A DNA stretch of 64,000 nucleotides from Pantoea sp. BAV 3049 (lineage in GTDB: Bacteria; Pseudomonadota; Gammaproteobacteria; Enterobacterales; Enterobacteriaceae). The notes under the pieces were generated by a model, which ran no database searches, was not told the origin of the DNA, and saw only the letters and a program-made list of their open reading frames with translations. The stretch is from contig NZ_WHOY01000031.1 of NCBI RefSeq assembly GCF_009765445.1, positions 1,056,959 through 1,120,958 on the forward strand, in the 5' to 3' direction. Both the position numbers and the translations under genes were made by a program. This document shows, piece after piece, positions 46,642-55,703 of the stretch (positions within the stretch are counted from its first letter, which is position 1; each line of letters starts with the position of its first letter).

Positions 46642-47002
46642 TAGTTGCGCATCTTGATGCGCAAGCCAGAAGAGGCGCGTCGCCCAGGCAGTGTGTTGGA
46701 GGAACCGAATCCGGTGAAAACACATCAGGGGGAGCGACGCCGAGGTGCAAATCACGCGGAGTGGGGCGCATCGACCGCAGGGGCTGAATCCTCTGGGTTG
46801 TCACCAGGGTCGTTCGCAGTCGAACGATCCATACTCAGATTCACTGCGTTGCGGCCGTACAGCTGCCACAGCGGGTCGGGTATACAAGGTGGGGCGCTTC
46901 TGGGTGACTCGTAGTAATCCCCTTTTCTACGTCTGCCCCGTTTCTGCTCTTCCCTTGTGCCAAGGCTGATGGAATCTAACCTGACACGAGGTATGTCAAG
47001 AC
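46642..47002 (+). ncRNA. Lysine riboswitch (L box) and expression platform in the lysC leader
   Basis: The leader carries the conserved pieces of the lysine aptamer in order: AGAAGAGGCGCG, GTGTTGGAGG, the GAGCGACGCCGAGGTG motif, AGGGGCTGAATC-CTCTGGGTTGTCACCA, and GGTGGGGCGCTTCTGGGTGA closing the aptamer near 46906. The rest, including TTCCCTTGTGCCAAGGC (46954 onward), resembles the E. coli lysC expression platform that hides the ribosome site. High lysine should lower LysC production by blocking translation and exposing RNase E sites, as known for E. coli. Confidence 0.95.
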
Positions 47003-48358
47003 ATGTCCCAATCTTCATTGATCGTGGCGAAATTTGGCGGCACCAGCGTTGCCGACTTTACCGCGATGAATCGCAGCGCCGACGTGGTGCTGTCCGATCC
47101 GAATGTCCGTCTGGTGGTACTTTCTGCCTCCGCGGGCGTTACCAACCTGCTGGTTTCCCTGGCTGATGGTCAGGAACAGGAACAGCGCGCTTACCTGTTG
47201 GATGAAATCCGCCGTATTCAGTACGCCATTGTCGACCAGCTCGACAAGCCGGAAGTGATCCGTGAAGAAGTCGATCGCATGCTGGAAAACATCACCATGC
47301 TGTCGGAAGCGGCAGCACTGGCCACTTCAACCGCCCTGACTGACGAGCTGGTCAGCCACGGTGAACTGATGTCCAGCCTGCTGTTTGTGGAGATCCTGCG
47401 TCAGCGTCAGGTGGCGTCAGAGTGGTTTGATGTGCGTAAAGTGATGCGCACCAGCGACCGCTTTGGCCGCGCAGAGCCTGACGTGGAGCTGCTGGCTGAG
47501 CTGTCACAGTCCCAGCTGGCTCCGCGTCTGCAGGAAGCCCTGATCGTGACCCAGGGCTTTATCGGCAGTGAGGCAAAAGGCCGCACCACCACGCTGGGCC
47601 GTGGCGGAAGCGACTACACCGCCGCCCTGCTTGGTGAGGCGCTGCACGCCAGCCGCATCGACATCTGGACCGACGTGGCGGGGATCTACACCACCGATCC
47701 GCGTGTGGTGCCAGCGGCCAAGCGCATTGATGAAATCACCTTCGAAGAAGCGGCCGAAATGGCGACCTTCGGGGCAAAAGTGCTGCACCCGGCCACGCTG
47801 CTGCCAGCGGTTCGCCGCGATATTCCGGTCTTCGTCGGCTCCAGCAGGGATCCTGCTGCAGGCGGTACCCGGGTCTGCAACCAGACGCAGAATCCACCGC
47901 TGTTCCGGGCGCTGGCCCTGCGCCGCAAGCAAACTTTGCTGACACTGCACAGTCTGAACATGCTGCACGCACGCGGTTTCCTGGCTGAGCTGTTCAACAT
48001 TCTGGCGCGCCACAGTATTTCCGTGGATCTGATTACCACCTCAGAAGTCAGCGTGGCCCTGACTCTGGACACCACCGGCTCTTCCACCACCGGTGAAAGT
48101 CTGCTGACCCAGGCCCTGCTTACCGAGCTTTCTTCCCTGTGCCGCGTTGAAGTGGAAGAGAATCTGGCGCTGGTGGCCATAATTGGGAATAATCTGTCCA
48201 AGGCCTGTGGCGTGGGCAAAGAAGTGTTCGGCGTGCTGGAACCTTTCAACCTGCGCCTGATTTGCTACGGTGCCAGCAGCTATAACCTGTGCTTCCTGGT
48301 GCCGGGCAATGACGCTGAACGGGTAGTGCAGGCATTGCACCATAACCTGTTCGAATAA
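47003..48358 (+). CDS. lysC: Lysine-sensitive aspartokinase III
   Basis: LysC phosphorylates aspartate, the first step to lysine, threonine and methionine, and is feedback-inhibited by lysine. The 451-residue product (E. coli 449) starts near the kinase motif VAKFGGTSVAD, with LGRGGSDYTAALLGEAL in the catalytic domain. Two ACT domains (VDLITTSEVSVALTLD; LALVAIIGNN) bind lysine. The start ATG lies 11 nt after GAGG; an ATG at 46993 is out of frame. Controlled by the lysine riboswitch. Confidence 0.97.
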   Translation: MSQSSLIVAKFGGTSVADFTAMNRSADVVLSDPNVRLVVLSASAGVTNLLVSLADGQEQEQRAYLLDEIRRIQYAIVDQLDKPEVIREEVDRMLENITMLSEAAALATSTALTDELVSHGELMSSLLFVEILRQRQVASEWFDVRKVMRTSDRFGRAEPDVELLAELSQSQLAPRLQEALIVTQGFIGSEAKGRTTTLGRGGSDYTAALLGEALHASRIDIWTDVAGIYTTDPRVVPAAKRIDEITFEEAAEMATFGAKVLHPATLLPAVRRDIPVFVGSSRDPAAGGTRVCNQTQNPPLFRALALRRKQTLLTLHSLNMLHARGFLAELFNILARHSISVDLITTSEVSVALTLDTTGSSTTGESLLTQALLTELSSLCRVEVEENLALVAIIGNNLSKACGVGKEVFGVLEPFNLRLICYGASSYNLCFLVPGNDAERVVQALHHNLFE

Positions 48359-48376
48359 AAGAAATTAAGTTATCTG

Positions 48377-48400
48377 ACCGGGCCTGGCCCGGTTATTTTA
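48377..48400 (+). terminator. Probable terminator of lysC
   Basis: ACCGGGCC/GGCCCGGT form a short-loop stem followed by TATTTTA, 18 bp past the lysC stop. Confidence 0.75.
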
Positions 48401-48608
48401 CGCCGCGATTATCCCGCCTTTGCTGCATCCATTCTGCTCTGCCAGAAACAAGTTCAATCTTTTTAATAACTTCCGACTTATTAACACCGAATTAATCTTA
48501 ATTAACATCAGTGGTATTTTTACTGCATTAATCTCAAATTAATGAATTGAAATACTGTCGCCAATATTGATAATCCCGCTGATTAACAATAAAAACTTTG
48601 AGGTTATT

Positions 48609-49301
48609 ATGAAAAAATTTGTGGCTGAATTTTTAGGGACGTTTGTACTGGTGTTCGGTGGTTGTGGCAGCGCGGTACTGGCTGCAGGGTTTCCGGGCCT
48701 GGGTATTGGGTTTGCCGGGGTGGCGCTGGCATTTGGTCTGACCGTACTGACCATGGCTTACGCCGTCGGACACATTTCCGGCGGCCATTTTAACCCGGCG
48801 GTAACGCTGGGCCTGTGGGCTGGCGGCCGTTTCCCTGCCGCTCAGATCCCTGGCTATATTGTGGCTCAGGTGATCGGGGGTCTGGCTGCTGCTGGCGTGC
48901 TGTACGTGATTGCCAGCGGTCATGCTGGTTTTGATGCGGCGGCCAGCGGCTTCGCTTCCAATGGTTACGGCGAACACTCTCCGGGTGGTTTCTCGATGCT
49001 TTCCGCCATGGTGATTGAAGTGGTACTGACCGCTGTCTTTCTGGTGATCATCCACGGTGCGACCGATAAACGCGCTCCGGCTGGCTTCGCCCCGATTGCG
49101 ATTGGTCTGGCGCTGACGCTGATCCATCTGATCAGCATCCCGGTAACCAATACCTCTGTAAACCCGGCTCGCAGCACCGCCGTGGCGATTTTCCAGGGTG
49201 GCTGGGCCATTGATCAGCTGTGGCTGTTCTGGGTGATGCCGATTGTGGGTGGTGTTATCGGTGGCCTGATTTATCGCGGCCTGCTGGAAACCAAAGAGTA
49301 A
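48609..49301 (+). CDS. aqpZ: Aquaporin Z
   Basis: AqpZ is a tetrameric inner-membrane water channel. The 230-residue product (E. coli 231) has six helices and both NPA motifs: HFNPAVT (NPA 62-64) and SVNPARS near 185. The filter Arg and [13 protein letters not shown] are also present. I start at [10 protein letters not shown] with GAGGTTATT upstream; an earlier in-frame start at 48567 lacks support. It is elsewhere in E. coli, so its place after lysC is specific to this lineage. Confidence 0.96.
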   Translation: MKKFVAEFLGTFVLVFGGCGSAVLAAGFPGLGIGFAGVALAFGLTVLTMAYAVGHISGGHFNPAVTLGLWAGGRFPAAQIPGYIVAQVIGGLAAAGVLYVIASGHAGFDAAASGFASNGYGEHSPGGFSMLSAMVIEVVLTAVFLVIIHGATDKRAPAGFAPIAIGLALTLIHLISIPVTNTSVNPARSTAVAIFQGGWAIDQLWLFWVMPIVGGVIGGLIYRGLLETKE

Positions 49302-49315
49302 TTTTCTGCTTTGCT

Positions 49316-49352
49316 GGCGGGTTGATCACAATTAACCCGCCTTCCCCCCTTT
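49316..49352 (+). terminator. Probable terminator of aqpZ and adjoining pyrimidine tract
   Basis: GGCGGGTT/AACCCGCC stem (49316-49341) is followed by C/T-rich DNA, running into an unbroken pyrimidine tract (49341-49373). The tract replaces a normal T run, so termination may be partial. Confidence 0.65.
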
Positions 49353-49503
49353 TCCCCTTCTTTCCCCTTTCCGTTTTAATGCTATGATTCGGCGTTCACT
49401 TTTCCCCCGTTCCGGGCAAAGCGAATCACCTATGGCAAAACCTGCTCTGAAAATACCCACTTTAAAGTGGTATAAATACAACATATTAAAAGGAAGTCTG
49501 GCT

Positions 49504-50424
49504 ATGCTCGCCACCGTTACCCGACTGTTTCCGTTATGGGCAGTCCTGCTCTCTGTCGCCGCTTATTACTCCCCTACCACTTTCCTGGGCATCGGCCCGT
49601 GGGTCACTTATCTGCTGATGCTGATTATGTTTGGCATGGGCGTAACGCTGAACATTAATGATTTCAAACGGGTGCTGACCCGCCCCGCACCGGTACTGGC
49701 CGGGACGTTCCTGCACTATCTGGTGATGCCGCTGGCCGCCTGGGGACTGGCTAAGCTGTTCCATATGCCGCCAGATCTGGCCGCCGGAATGATCCTGGTG
49801 GGCAGCGTGGCCAGCGGCACCGCCTCAAACGTGATGATCTATCTGGCGAAAGGCGATGTCGCCCTGTCAGTGACCATCTCTTCCGTTTCTGCGCTGGTCG
49901 GCGTTTTCGCCACGCCACTGCTGACTAAACTGTATGTCGACACCCATATTCAGGTCGACGTGGTAGGCATGCTGCTGAGCATCGTGAAAATCGTGGTAGT
50001 ACCCATTGGTATCGGCCTGATCGTGCACCACACCATGAATGGCCTGGTGAAGCGCGTGGAGCCTTATCTGCCTGCATTTTCCATGGTCTGCATTCTGCTG
50101 ATCATCAGCGCGGTGGTGGCAGGCAGTCAGGGCTTTATCGGCTCGGTCGGCCTGATGGTGATTGCGGCAGTGATCCTGCACAACGCCATTGGCCTGCTTG
50201 GCGGCTACTGGGGCGGCAAGCTGTTTGGCTTTGATGAATCAACCTGCCGCACGCTGGCACTGGAAGTGGGCATGCAGAACTCCGGCCTGGCGGCCACGCT
50301 GGGTAAACTGTACTTCTCCCCGCTGGCGGCTCTGCCAGGTGCCCTGTTCTCCGTCTGGCATAACCTTTCCGGCTCCCTGCTGGCGGGTTACTGGTCCGGC
50401 AAGCCTGTCGATAAGAAGAAGTAA
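49504..50424 (+). CDS. panS: BASS-family transporter, PanS-like (ketopantoate/bile-acid:sodium symporter family)
   Basis: The 306-residue protein has about ten hydrophobic helices and BASS-family features: [41 protein letters not shown] and [14 protein letters not shown]. In Salmonella and E. coli the related PanS imports ketopantoate, the pantothenate precursor; close relatives carry other organic acids. I start at 49504, with AGGAAG 7 nt upstream, not at the longer in-frame reading from 49384. It stands between aqpZ and yjbB, not an E. coli arrangement. The gene name is tentative. Confidence 0.75.
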   Translation: MLATVTRLFPLWAVLLSVAAYYSPTTFLGIGPWVTYLLMLIMFGMGVTLNINDFKRVLTRPAPVLAGTFLHYLVMPLAAWGLAKLFHMPPDLAAGMILVGSVASGTASNVMIYLAKGDVALSVTISSVSALVGVFATPLLTKLYVDTHIQVDVVGMLLSIVKIVVVPIGIGLIVHHTMNGLVKRVEPYLPAFSMVCILLIISAVVAGSQGFIGSVGLMVIAAVILHNAIGLLGGYWGGKLFGFDESTCRTLALEVGMQNSGLAATLGKLYFSPLAALPGALFSVWHNLSGSLLAGYWSGKPVDKKK

Positions 50425-50463
50425 CTTCTGCACGCTCCCCTGCCTGCGGCGGGGGAACGGTTA

Positions 50464-52089
50464 TCACTCCTCATCACGTTCGTCATCCGGCTGTTCCAGC
50501 ACGCTGTAGGCCACCGCACAAAATAACGAGTTCAGGCGCTTCATATCCCCCAGCAGACCAAGGTGCAGCGAACTGGTCTCAATGCTCTGGACGTTATGCT
50601 GATGCAGGCGGTCCACATGCTTATGCGAATAGCGGCGGTTGGTGATGCGAAAACGATGCTTGGAGCGGCGCAGGCGTTTGGCGCTGGTAATATCGCGTGA
50701 TAAAAACACCGACAGGCTGAGGCGCAGATTGGCGGTAAGCTGCTCCAGCAATGCATCCAGTTCGCCCATACCCTCAACGGAAAAAGCCCGCCGGGCCGCC
50801 AGCGATTTATCCGCCACGTCGCCACTCATCCGCTCCAGAATATCACCAGCCATTTCCAGGTTCAGCGCCATCTCGATGATTTCGGCCCAGCGCCGCGAAT
50901 CCTCTTCCGGCAGGTCTTCTTTCGGCATCTGCGCCAGGTAGAGCTTGATGGCGGTGTACAACACGTCCACGTCGTCATCCAGTCTGCGGATCTCACGGTC
51001 TTCGCGCAACTCCCCATGCACTACCTTACTGAAAGTCACCAGCATCTGCTCCAGTACATCGCCCATGCGCAGCGTCTCCCGCGAGGCATTGGCCAGCGCC
51101 AGCGCCGGGGTATCCAGCGCACTGGCATCCAGATGCCGTGGTTTAAGCCGCAGATCGGTTTCCGGCTCGACGCGGATCAGACGCTCACACAGCCGCGCCA
51201 TTGCCCCGGCAAAAGGCACCATCGTCAGGCAGCGGATCAGGTTGTAGAAAACGTGGAAGAAAATCACCAGTTCTTCATCGTTGACCGGCAATTTATGCAA
51301 CAGTGCGGCCAGCGGATCGATAAAGGGCAGCACGATCAGCGAGCCGATAAATTTGAACAACAGGCTGCCAAGCGCCACCCGCTTTCCGGCGGCGTTCGAG
51401 GCGCTGTTGTTCAGCATTGCCAGCAGCCCGCTACCCAGGTTTGCGCCTATTACCAGACACAGCGCCACCTTGAAGGAGATCACTCCAGTGGCGGTCAGCG
51501 TGGCGGTGATCAGCACTGCGGCCAGGCTGGAATAGCTGATGATGGCGAACACTGCGCCAATCAGCGCATCCAGCATCACATCACCGGTCAGCGAAGAGAA
51601 CAGCACTTTCACTCCCGCCGCCTGGGTAATTGGCGTCGCGGCGGCCACAATCAGCTGCAGCGCCAGCAGGATCAGCCCCAGACCTATGCTGGCCCGGCCC
51701 AGCTGACCGGCACGGGTCTGCTTGCGGCCAAGGAAGAACACCACGCCAAAGAAGATAAACAGCGGCGAAAGCCAGGAGAGATCGAACGTCAGAATACGCG
51801 CCATCAGCGCCGTACCCACATCGGCACCCAGGATAATCACCAGCGCGGGCGTCAGCCCCACCAGATCCTGAGCGACAAAAGAAGTGACCAGCAGCGTGGT
51901 GGCATTGCTGCTCTGCACCAGTGCGGTTACGCCAATGCCGGAGATAAAGGCCATCGGTTTTTTGGAGACGCTGCGGCTGAGCACGCGCCGTAAATCAGCG
52001 CCGTACACGCGCATAATGCCGGTACGCACGATATGCGTTCCCCAGACCAGCAGCGCCACAGCAGAAAGAAGGTTAAGCAGGGTTAGCAC
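50464..52089 (-). CDS. yjbB: Na/Pi-cotransporter-family phosphate exporter YjbB
   Basis: YjbB of E. coli exports inorganic phosphate. The 541-residue product (E. coli 543) has an N-terminal Na/Pi-II membrane domain with two QSSNATT/NLGSGLL-like repeats (ALVQSSNATTLLVTSFV; GANLGSGLLAMLNNSA). A C-terminal PhoU-like helical domain follows (about 340-541; SSLHLGLLGDMKRLNSLFCAVAY). Start: GTG 52089, aligned to the E. coli start with GAGG 9 nt upstream; GTG 52104 is in frame. A perfect hairpin lies in the leader (52126-52147). Confidence 0.92.
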   Translation of the reverse strand: MLTLLNLLSAVALLVWGTHIVRTGIMRVYGADLRRVLSRSVSKKPMAFISGIGVTALVQSSNATTLLVTSFVAQDLVGLTPALVIILGADVGTALMARILTFDLSWLSPLFIFFGVVFFLGRKQTRAGQLGRASIGLGLILLALQLIVAAATPITQAAGVKVLFSSLTGDVMLDALIGAVFAIISYSSLAAVLITATLTATGVISFKVALCLVIGANLGSGLLAMLNNSASNAAGKRVALGSLLFKFIGSLIVLPFIDPLAALLHKLPVNDEELVIFFHVFYNLIRCLTMVPFAGAMARLCERLIRVEPETDLRLKPRHLDASALDTPALALANASRETLRMGDVLEQMLVTFSKVVHGELREDREIRRLDDDVDVLYTAIKLYLAQMPKEDLPEEDSRRWAEIIEMALNLEMAGDILERMSGDVADKSLAARRAFSVEGMGELDALLEQLTANLRLSLSVFLSRDITSAKRLRRSKHRFRITNRRYSHKHVDRLHQHNVQSIETSSLHLGLLGDMKRLNSLFCAVAYSVLEQPDDERDEE

Positions 52090-52125
52090 CGATATCGACC
52101 TCACAGCTTTGCAAAAGTAACGGAT

Positions 52126-52147
52126 TCAGGACGGGGACTCGTCCTGA
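52126..52147. repeat. Perfect 8-bp hairpin in the yjbB leader
   Basis: TCAGGACG/CGTCCTGA arms flank a 6-nt loop, 37 bp before the yjbB start. Without a T run it is not a terminator for either side; it could be an operator or an RNA structure in the yjbB leader. Confidence 0.5.
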
Positions 52148-52238
52148 TGAGTACGTTAAGTTTAGCTGATACGCTGAAAAAATCTTTTTAATCAGCGTGA
52201 TAGTTGATCTGGCCTGCTAAAGCCTGAACGCGGCGGGA

Positions 52239-53234
52239 TCAGGCCACCTCACGCAGGGTCAGCTTATCCAGCTGCAGGCCAATCTGGTAGCCTTCCGGGT
52301 GCAGATCGTCCGGCGAACGGTTAAGGACATCCACCCACAGCTCCACATCCCGGGCTTTCACGCGGTAGCGGATAACGTTACCCAGCAAGCTGTGGCTGAG
52401 GATTTCCGCCGGGATCCCCTGTTGTGGCGCGCAGAACTGCACCGACTCAGGACGCAGCGCCACCTGACCGCTGTAGCTTTCACCGGTCAGACGGGATGCC
52501 TGCTCCGCCGTCAGCAAGTTGTAATTCCCGATAAACCCGGCGGCAAACAGGTCTGCCGGTTGGGTATACAGCGATTCTGCGTTACCGTTCTGTACAATTT
52601 TCCCTTTGTTCATCAACACGATACGGTCGGAAAGGGTTAGCGCCTCTTCCTGATCGTGCGTCACGAACAGCGTGGTCAGGTTCAGCTCTTTCTGAATACG
52701 CCGGATCTGGTCACGCAGGTGGCGACGAATGCGGGCGTCGAGCGCGGACAATGGCTCATCCAACAGCAGCAAACGAGGCTGGGTAACCAGCGAACGGGCC
52801 AGCGCCACACGCTGACACTGCCCGCCGGAGAGCTGATGCGGATAGCGTTTTGCGTAGTCGTTCAACTCCACCAGCTCCAGCACTTCCCCGACGCGGCGCT
52901 GAATCTCAGCAGCATTAAGCTTCTGCATTTTCAGGCCAAAGGCCACGTTGCGCTCCACGGTCATGTTTGGGAACAGCGCGTAGCTCTGGAATACCATGCC
53001 AATCGAGCGCTTCTGCGGGGTCAGCGGCACAATGTCCTGCCCCTGCAGCAAAATCTGCCCGCTGTCGGCCGAAGTCAGCCCGGCCAGGCAGCGCAGCAGC
53101 GTGGATTTTCCGCAGCCGCTCGGCCCCAGCAGCGTGACAAATTCCCCTTCGCTGGCGCTGAAGTCGATATTCTGGAAAATTGTCGTCGGGCCATAGCTTT
53201 TATTCAGTCGGGTGACATTCAGGTAGGAAGACAT
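52239..53234 (-). CDS. ABC importer ATP-binding protein (PotA/FbpC/PhnT type)
   Basis: Cytoplasmic ATPase of the importer encoded upstream. The 331-residue protein has Walker A GPSGCGKST (about 37-45), signature LSGGQCQR (about 137-144), Walker B LLLLDEPLSALD and switch LFVTHDQEEAL. A C-terminal TOBE-like domain follows (about 235-331; NLLTAEQ..VALRPESVQF). It is the last of five genes on one strand and starts 2 bp after the preceding stop. Together with the other subunits it resembles phosphonate and iron/polyamine importers. Confidence 0.92.
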   Translation of the reverse strand: MSSYLNVTRLNKSYGPTTIFQNIDFSASEGEFVTLLGPSGCGKSTLLRCLAGLTSADSGQILLQGQDIVPLTPQKRSIGMVFQSYALFPNMTVERNVAFGLKMQKLNAAEIQRRVGEVLELVELNDYAKRYPHQLSGGQCQRVALARSLVTQPRLLLLDEPLSALDARIRRHLRDQIRRIQKELNLTTLFVTHDQEEALTLSDRIVLMNKGKIVQNGNAESLYTQPADLFAAGFIGNYNLLTAEQASRLTGESYSGQVALRPESVQFCAPQQGIPAEILSHSLLGNVIRYRVKARDVELWVDVLNRSPDDLHPEGYQIGLQLDKLTLREVA

Positions 53235-53236
53235 CT

Positions 53237-54022
53237 TCAGCCTCTCTCGCGGTTCAGGGCGTTTGCCAGCCAGGTCACCAGCAGGACAACAAAGAAATAG
53301 GAGACAACCAGCGCACTGCTGAAATGACCGCTGGCGTTGCGCACGTTGTAAAGATAAACCTGCAGCGTTTCATAGCTGGTGCCGACCAGCATGTTAGCAA
53401 ACACAAACTCACCGATCAGGAACGAGAACGAGAGCAGTACCGCAATAAACGCCCCTTTACGCAGGTTAGGCAGCACCACCAACAGCGCGGCCTGCCAGGT
53501 GCTGGCACCCAGCAGATGCGCGGCATCAATCAACTCACGCATATTGATCGCCTGCATATTGTTGGAAATAGCGCGATAGATAAACGGCAACGCGATAGTG
53601 AAGTAGCAGCCAATAAGGATCCACGGCGTGCCCGTCAGCATCAGCGGCGGCGCGGAATAGAGCTGCAGCAGCCCCACCGAAGAGACTACCGGCGGCACGG
53701 CAAACGGCAGCAGGATCAGCACGTTCATCACCGCATCCAGTTTCGGGAAGTAGTAAGCGATCACAAACATGGTCGGCAAGACCAGCACCAGCGAAAACAG
53801 CAGCGCTCCGAAGCAAATCAGCAGGGAATGCCACAGCGCGATCAGGAAGCGCGGGTCGCTCCACAGCTGTGTCATCCACTTCAGCGTGAAGCCTTCCGGC
53901 AGGATAGTGGCGCCCCATTCGGTAGCCAACGCATACAGCAGCGTCGCCAGCAGCGGCAGCGCCAGGATCAGGAACACCAGCCAGACAATCATCCGATGGT
54001 AAATATGTTCACTTCGCGACAT
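53237..54022 (-). CDS. ABC importer permease 2
   Basis: Inner-membrane permease of 261 residues with six hydrophobic segments and the ATPase-contact loop (ISNNMQAINMRELIDAAHLLGAS..). Start set at MSRSEHIYH (AAGGAG upstream); an in-frame extension to 54316 lies inside the other permease gene and is rejected. It pairs with permease 1 encoded just before it (20-bp gap) to form the membrane channel. Confidence 0.9.
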   Translation of the reverse strand: MSRSEHIYHRMIVWLVFLILALPLLATLLYALATEWGATILPEGFTLKWMTQLWSDPRFLIALWHSLLICFGALLFSLVLVLPTMFVIAYYFPKLDAVMNVLILLPFAVPPVVSSVGLLQLYSAPPLMLTGTPWILIGCYFTIALPFIYRAISNNMQAINMRELIDAAHLLGASTWQAALLVVLPNLRKGAFIAVLLSFSFLIGEFVFANMLVGTSYETLQVYLYNVRNASGHFSSALVVSYFFVVLLVTWLANALNRERG

Positions 54023-54042
54023 CGTCACAGTCTCCTTCTGGG

Positions 54043-54882
54043 TTAGCGCGCGTTCTGGTAGCTGCGACGAACCAGCCACTGATGGACCACGGTGATCGCC
54101 GACATCAGGATCACCAGCAGCATCGCCAGTGCACTGCCCATATTTGGATCGAGCGAAATATCCCCCGACACCAGCGCCGCAATCCGCACCGGGATCACAT
54201 TGAAGTTGCCGGTGGTCAGAGCATAAATCGTGGCGTAAGCCCCCAGCGCATTCGCCAGCAGGATGACGAAAGTTCCGAGCAGCGCAGGCGTCAGAATGGG
54301 CAAGCCAATATGCCACCAGTAGCGCCAGCGGCTGGCTCCCAGCAGCGCTGCCGACTCTTGCCAGTCCTTTTTTAGCCCGTCAAACGCCGGATAGAGCAGC
54401 AGAATGCCGAGCGGGATCTGGAACCAGGTGTAAACCACAATCAGCCCGTCGGTGGAGTAGAGCCTGAAGGTCTCCATCAGCTGGTATTTACGCATCAACA
54501 GCGTCAGGCAGCCGTTCAGCCCCAGCAGGATCACAAAGGCAAACGCCAGAGGTACCCCGGCAAAGTTGCTGGTCATGTTGGTGAAGGACATAAAGAAGCG
54601 GTGGAGTTTGCCGCCACCCAGTTGATGCAGCGAGTAGCCCCCCAGTAAGGCGATAATCAGGCCGTAAACACTGGACCAGAATGAGATATCCAGCGAGAAG
54701 CGGATCGCCTGCTGATAAAACGTCGAGGTGAGGATATCGCTGTAGTTGCCCCAGCCCCACGCCTCGTTCATTTCGCTGTAGAAGCTGTTGATCGCAATCC
54801 ACACCAGCGGGGCGATTTGAAAAGCGAGATAGAACACCACAAAAGGCAGCAGGCACAGCAGCGCTATTCCTTTGCCCTTCAT
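54043..54882 (-). CDS. ABC importer permease 1
   Basis: Inner-membrane permease of 279 residues (MKGKGIALLCLLPFVVFYLAFQIAPLVWIAINSFYS at the start). The conserved EAA-type loop is LKKDWQESAALLGASRWRYWWHIGLPIL. Its ATG overlaps the phosphatase-like stop by one base (TGATG), so the enzyme gene and the permease are translationally coupled. An in-frame start upstream lies within the phosphatase gene. Confidence 0.9.
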   Translation of the reverse strand: MKGKGIALLCLLPFVVFYLAFQIAPLVWIAINSFYSEMNEAWGWGNYSDILTSTFYQQAIRFSLDISFWSSVYGLIIALLGGYSLHQLGGGKLHRFFMSFTNMTSNFAGVPLAFAFVILLGLNGCLTLLMRKYQLMETFRLYSTDGLIVVYTWFQIPLGILLLYPAFDGLKKDWQESAALLGASRWRYWWHIGLPILTPALLGTFVILLANALGAYATIYALTTGNFNVIPVRIAALVSGDISLDPNMGSALAMLLVILMSAITVVHQWLVRRSYQNAR

Positions 54883-55694
54883 CACGCCATCTCCTGTCTG
54901 AGCAGCGCCGGACAAACCGGCTTGTCGTGATCGACGCCGAGGATCTCGCACAGTGTGCCACAAAGATCGGTCTGCAGCGGTGCCGCATCGTTTTGCAGTG
55001 AGAATGCTTCGCCAAAGACAAACAGCGGCACCTGAGTTTCTTCCGGCAGAGTGCCGCCGTGGCTGCGGTCATCATTCATGCCGTGATCGGCAGTGACCAC
55101 TACCTGATACCCTTCGGCCAGCCATGCCGGCATCCAGTGCGACAGGTAGCCATCGGCTATGCGAGCACGGTTGCGATACTGCGGCGTGGAGAGGCCGAAT
55201 TTATGGCCCGCATCGTCGATGTTCATCGGGTGGATTAGCAGGAAGTCCGGGTTGTAACGCAGACGCAGGCTCTCGGCATCCTCAAACAGGTGAGAATCCG
55301 GATAGCCGTCGTCGTAGTAAAAGTGGCCGTACTGAATCGGCAGGGCTGCGTCTTCAGTGTGGCGATCGCGGGCGGCCTGCCACGGCGAGCGGTTATATAA
55401 CTCGCTCACCCAGTGATAGGCCGCTGCCGCCGTGGTCAGCCCGGCATCGCGCGCATAGTGGAAAATACTGCGCTCTTTGCTCAGACGGCTGACCCCGTTG
55501 TGAATAATTCCGCTTTTCACCGGCGTGATGCCGGTGAGAATGCACTCGTACAACGGACGTGAGAGCGAGGGCAGCTCACACGTCATCTGGTAGAGCTGCC
55601 CGTTCCCCTGGGCGCACTCTGCCTGCAAATAGCCCATCGCATGTCGCGCCACCTCATAACTCAGGCCGTCCAGCACTACCAGAATTGTTTTCAT
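54882..55694 (-). CDS. Alkaline-phosphatase-superfamily hydrolase (NPP/phosphonoacetate-hydrolase-like)
   Basis: This 270-residue protein has the complete two-metal site of nucleotide pyrophosphatase/phosphodiesterases: D9 (VLDG), nucleophile S45 (LPSLSRP), D160 and H164 (NIDDAGHKFG), D203-H204 (TADHGMND) and H212. The nucleophile stretch aligns in spacing with that of phosphonoacetate hydrolase PhnA. No signal peptide is visible, so it should act in the cytoplasm on an imported phosphodiester or phosphonate. It sits between the binding-protein gene (9-bp gap) and permease 1 (overlap). It is short for the family. Confidence 0.85.
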   Translation of the reverse strand: MKTILVVLDGLSYEVARHAMGYLQAECAQGNGQLYQMTCELPSLSRPLYECILTGITPVKSGIIHNGVSRLSKERSIFHYARDAGLTTAAAAYHWVSELYNRSPWQAARDRHTEDAALPIQYGHFYYDDGYPDSHLFEDAESLRLRYNPDFLLIHPMNIDDAGHKFGLSTPQYRNRARIADGYLSHWMPAWLAEGYQVVVTADHGMNDDRSHGGTLPEETQVPLFVFGEAFSLQNDAAPLQTDLCGTLCEILGVDHDKPVCPALLRQEMA

Positions 55695-55703
55695 GCCGAA
55701 TCC

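Noticed and set aside
46403..47018. Open frames on the minus strand over the lysC leader
   Set aside because: They overlap the lysine riboswitch, whose structure explains the sequence conservation.
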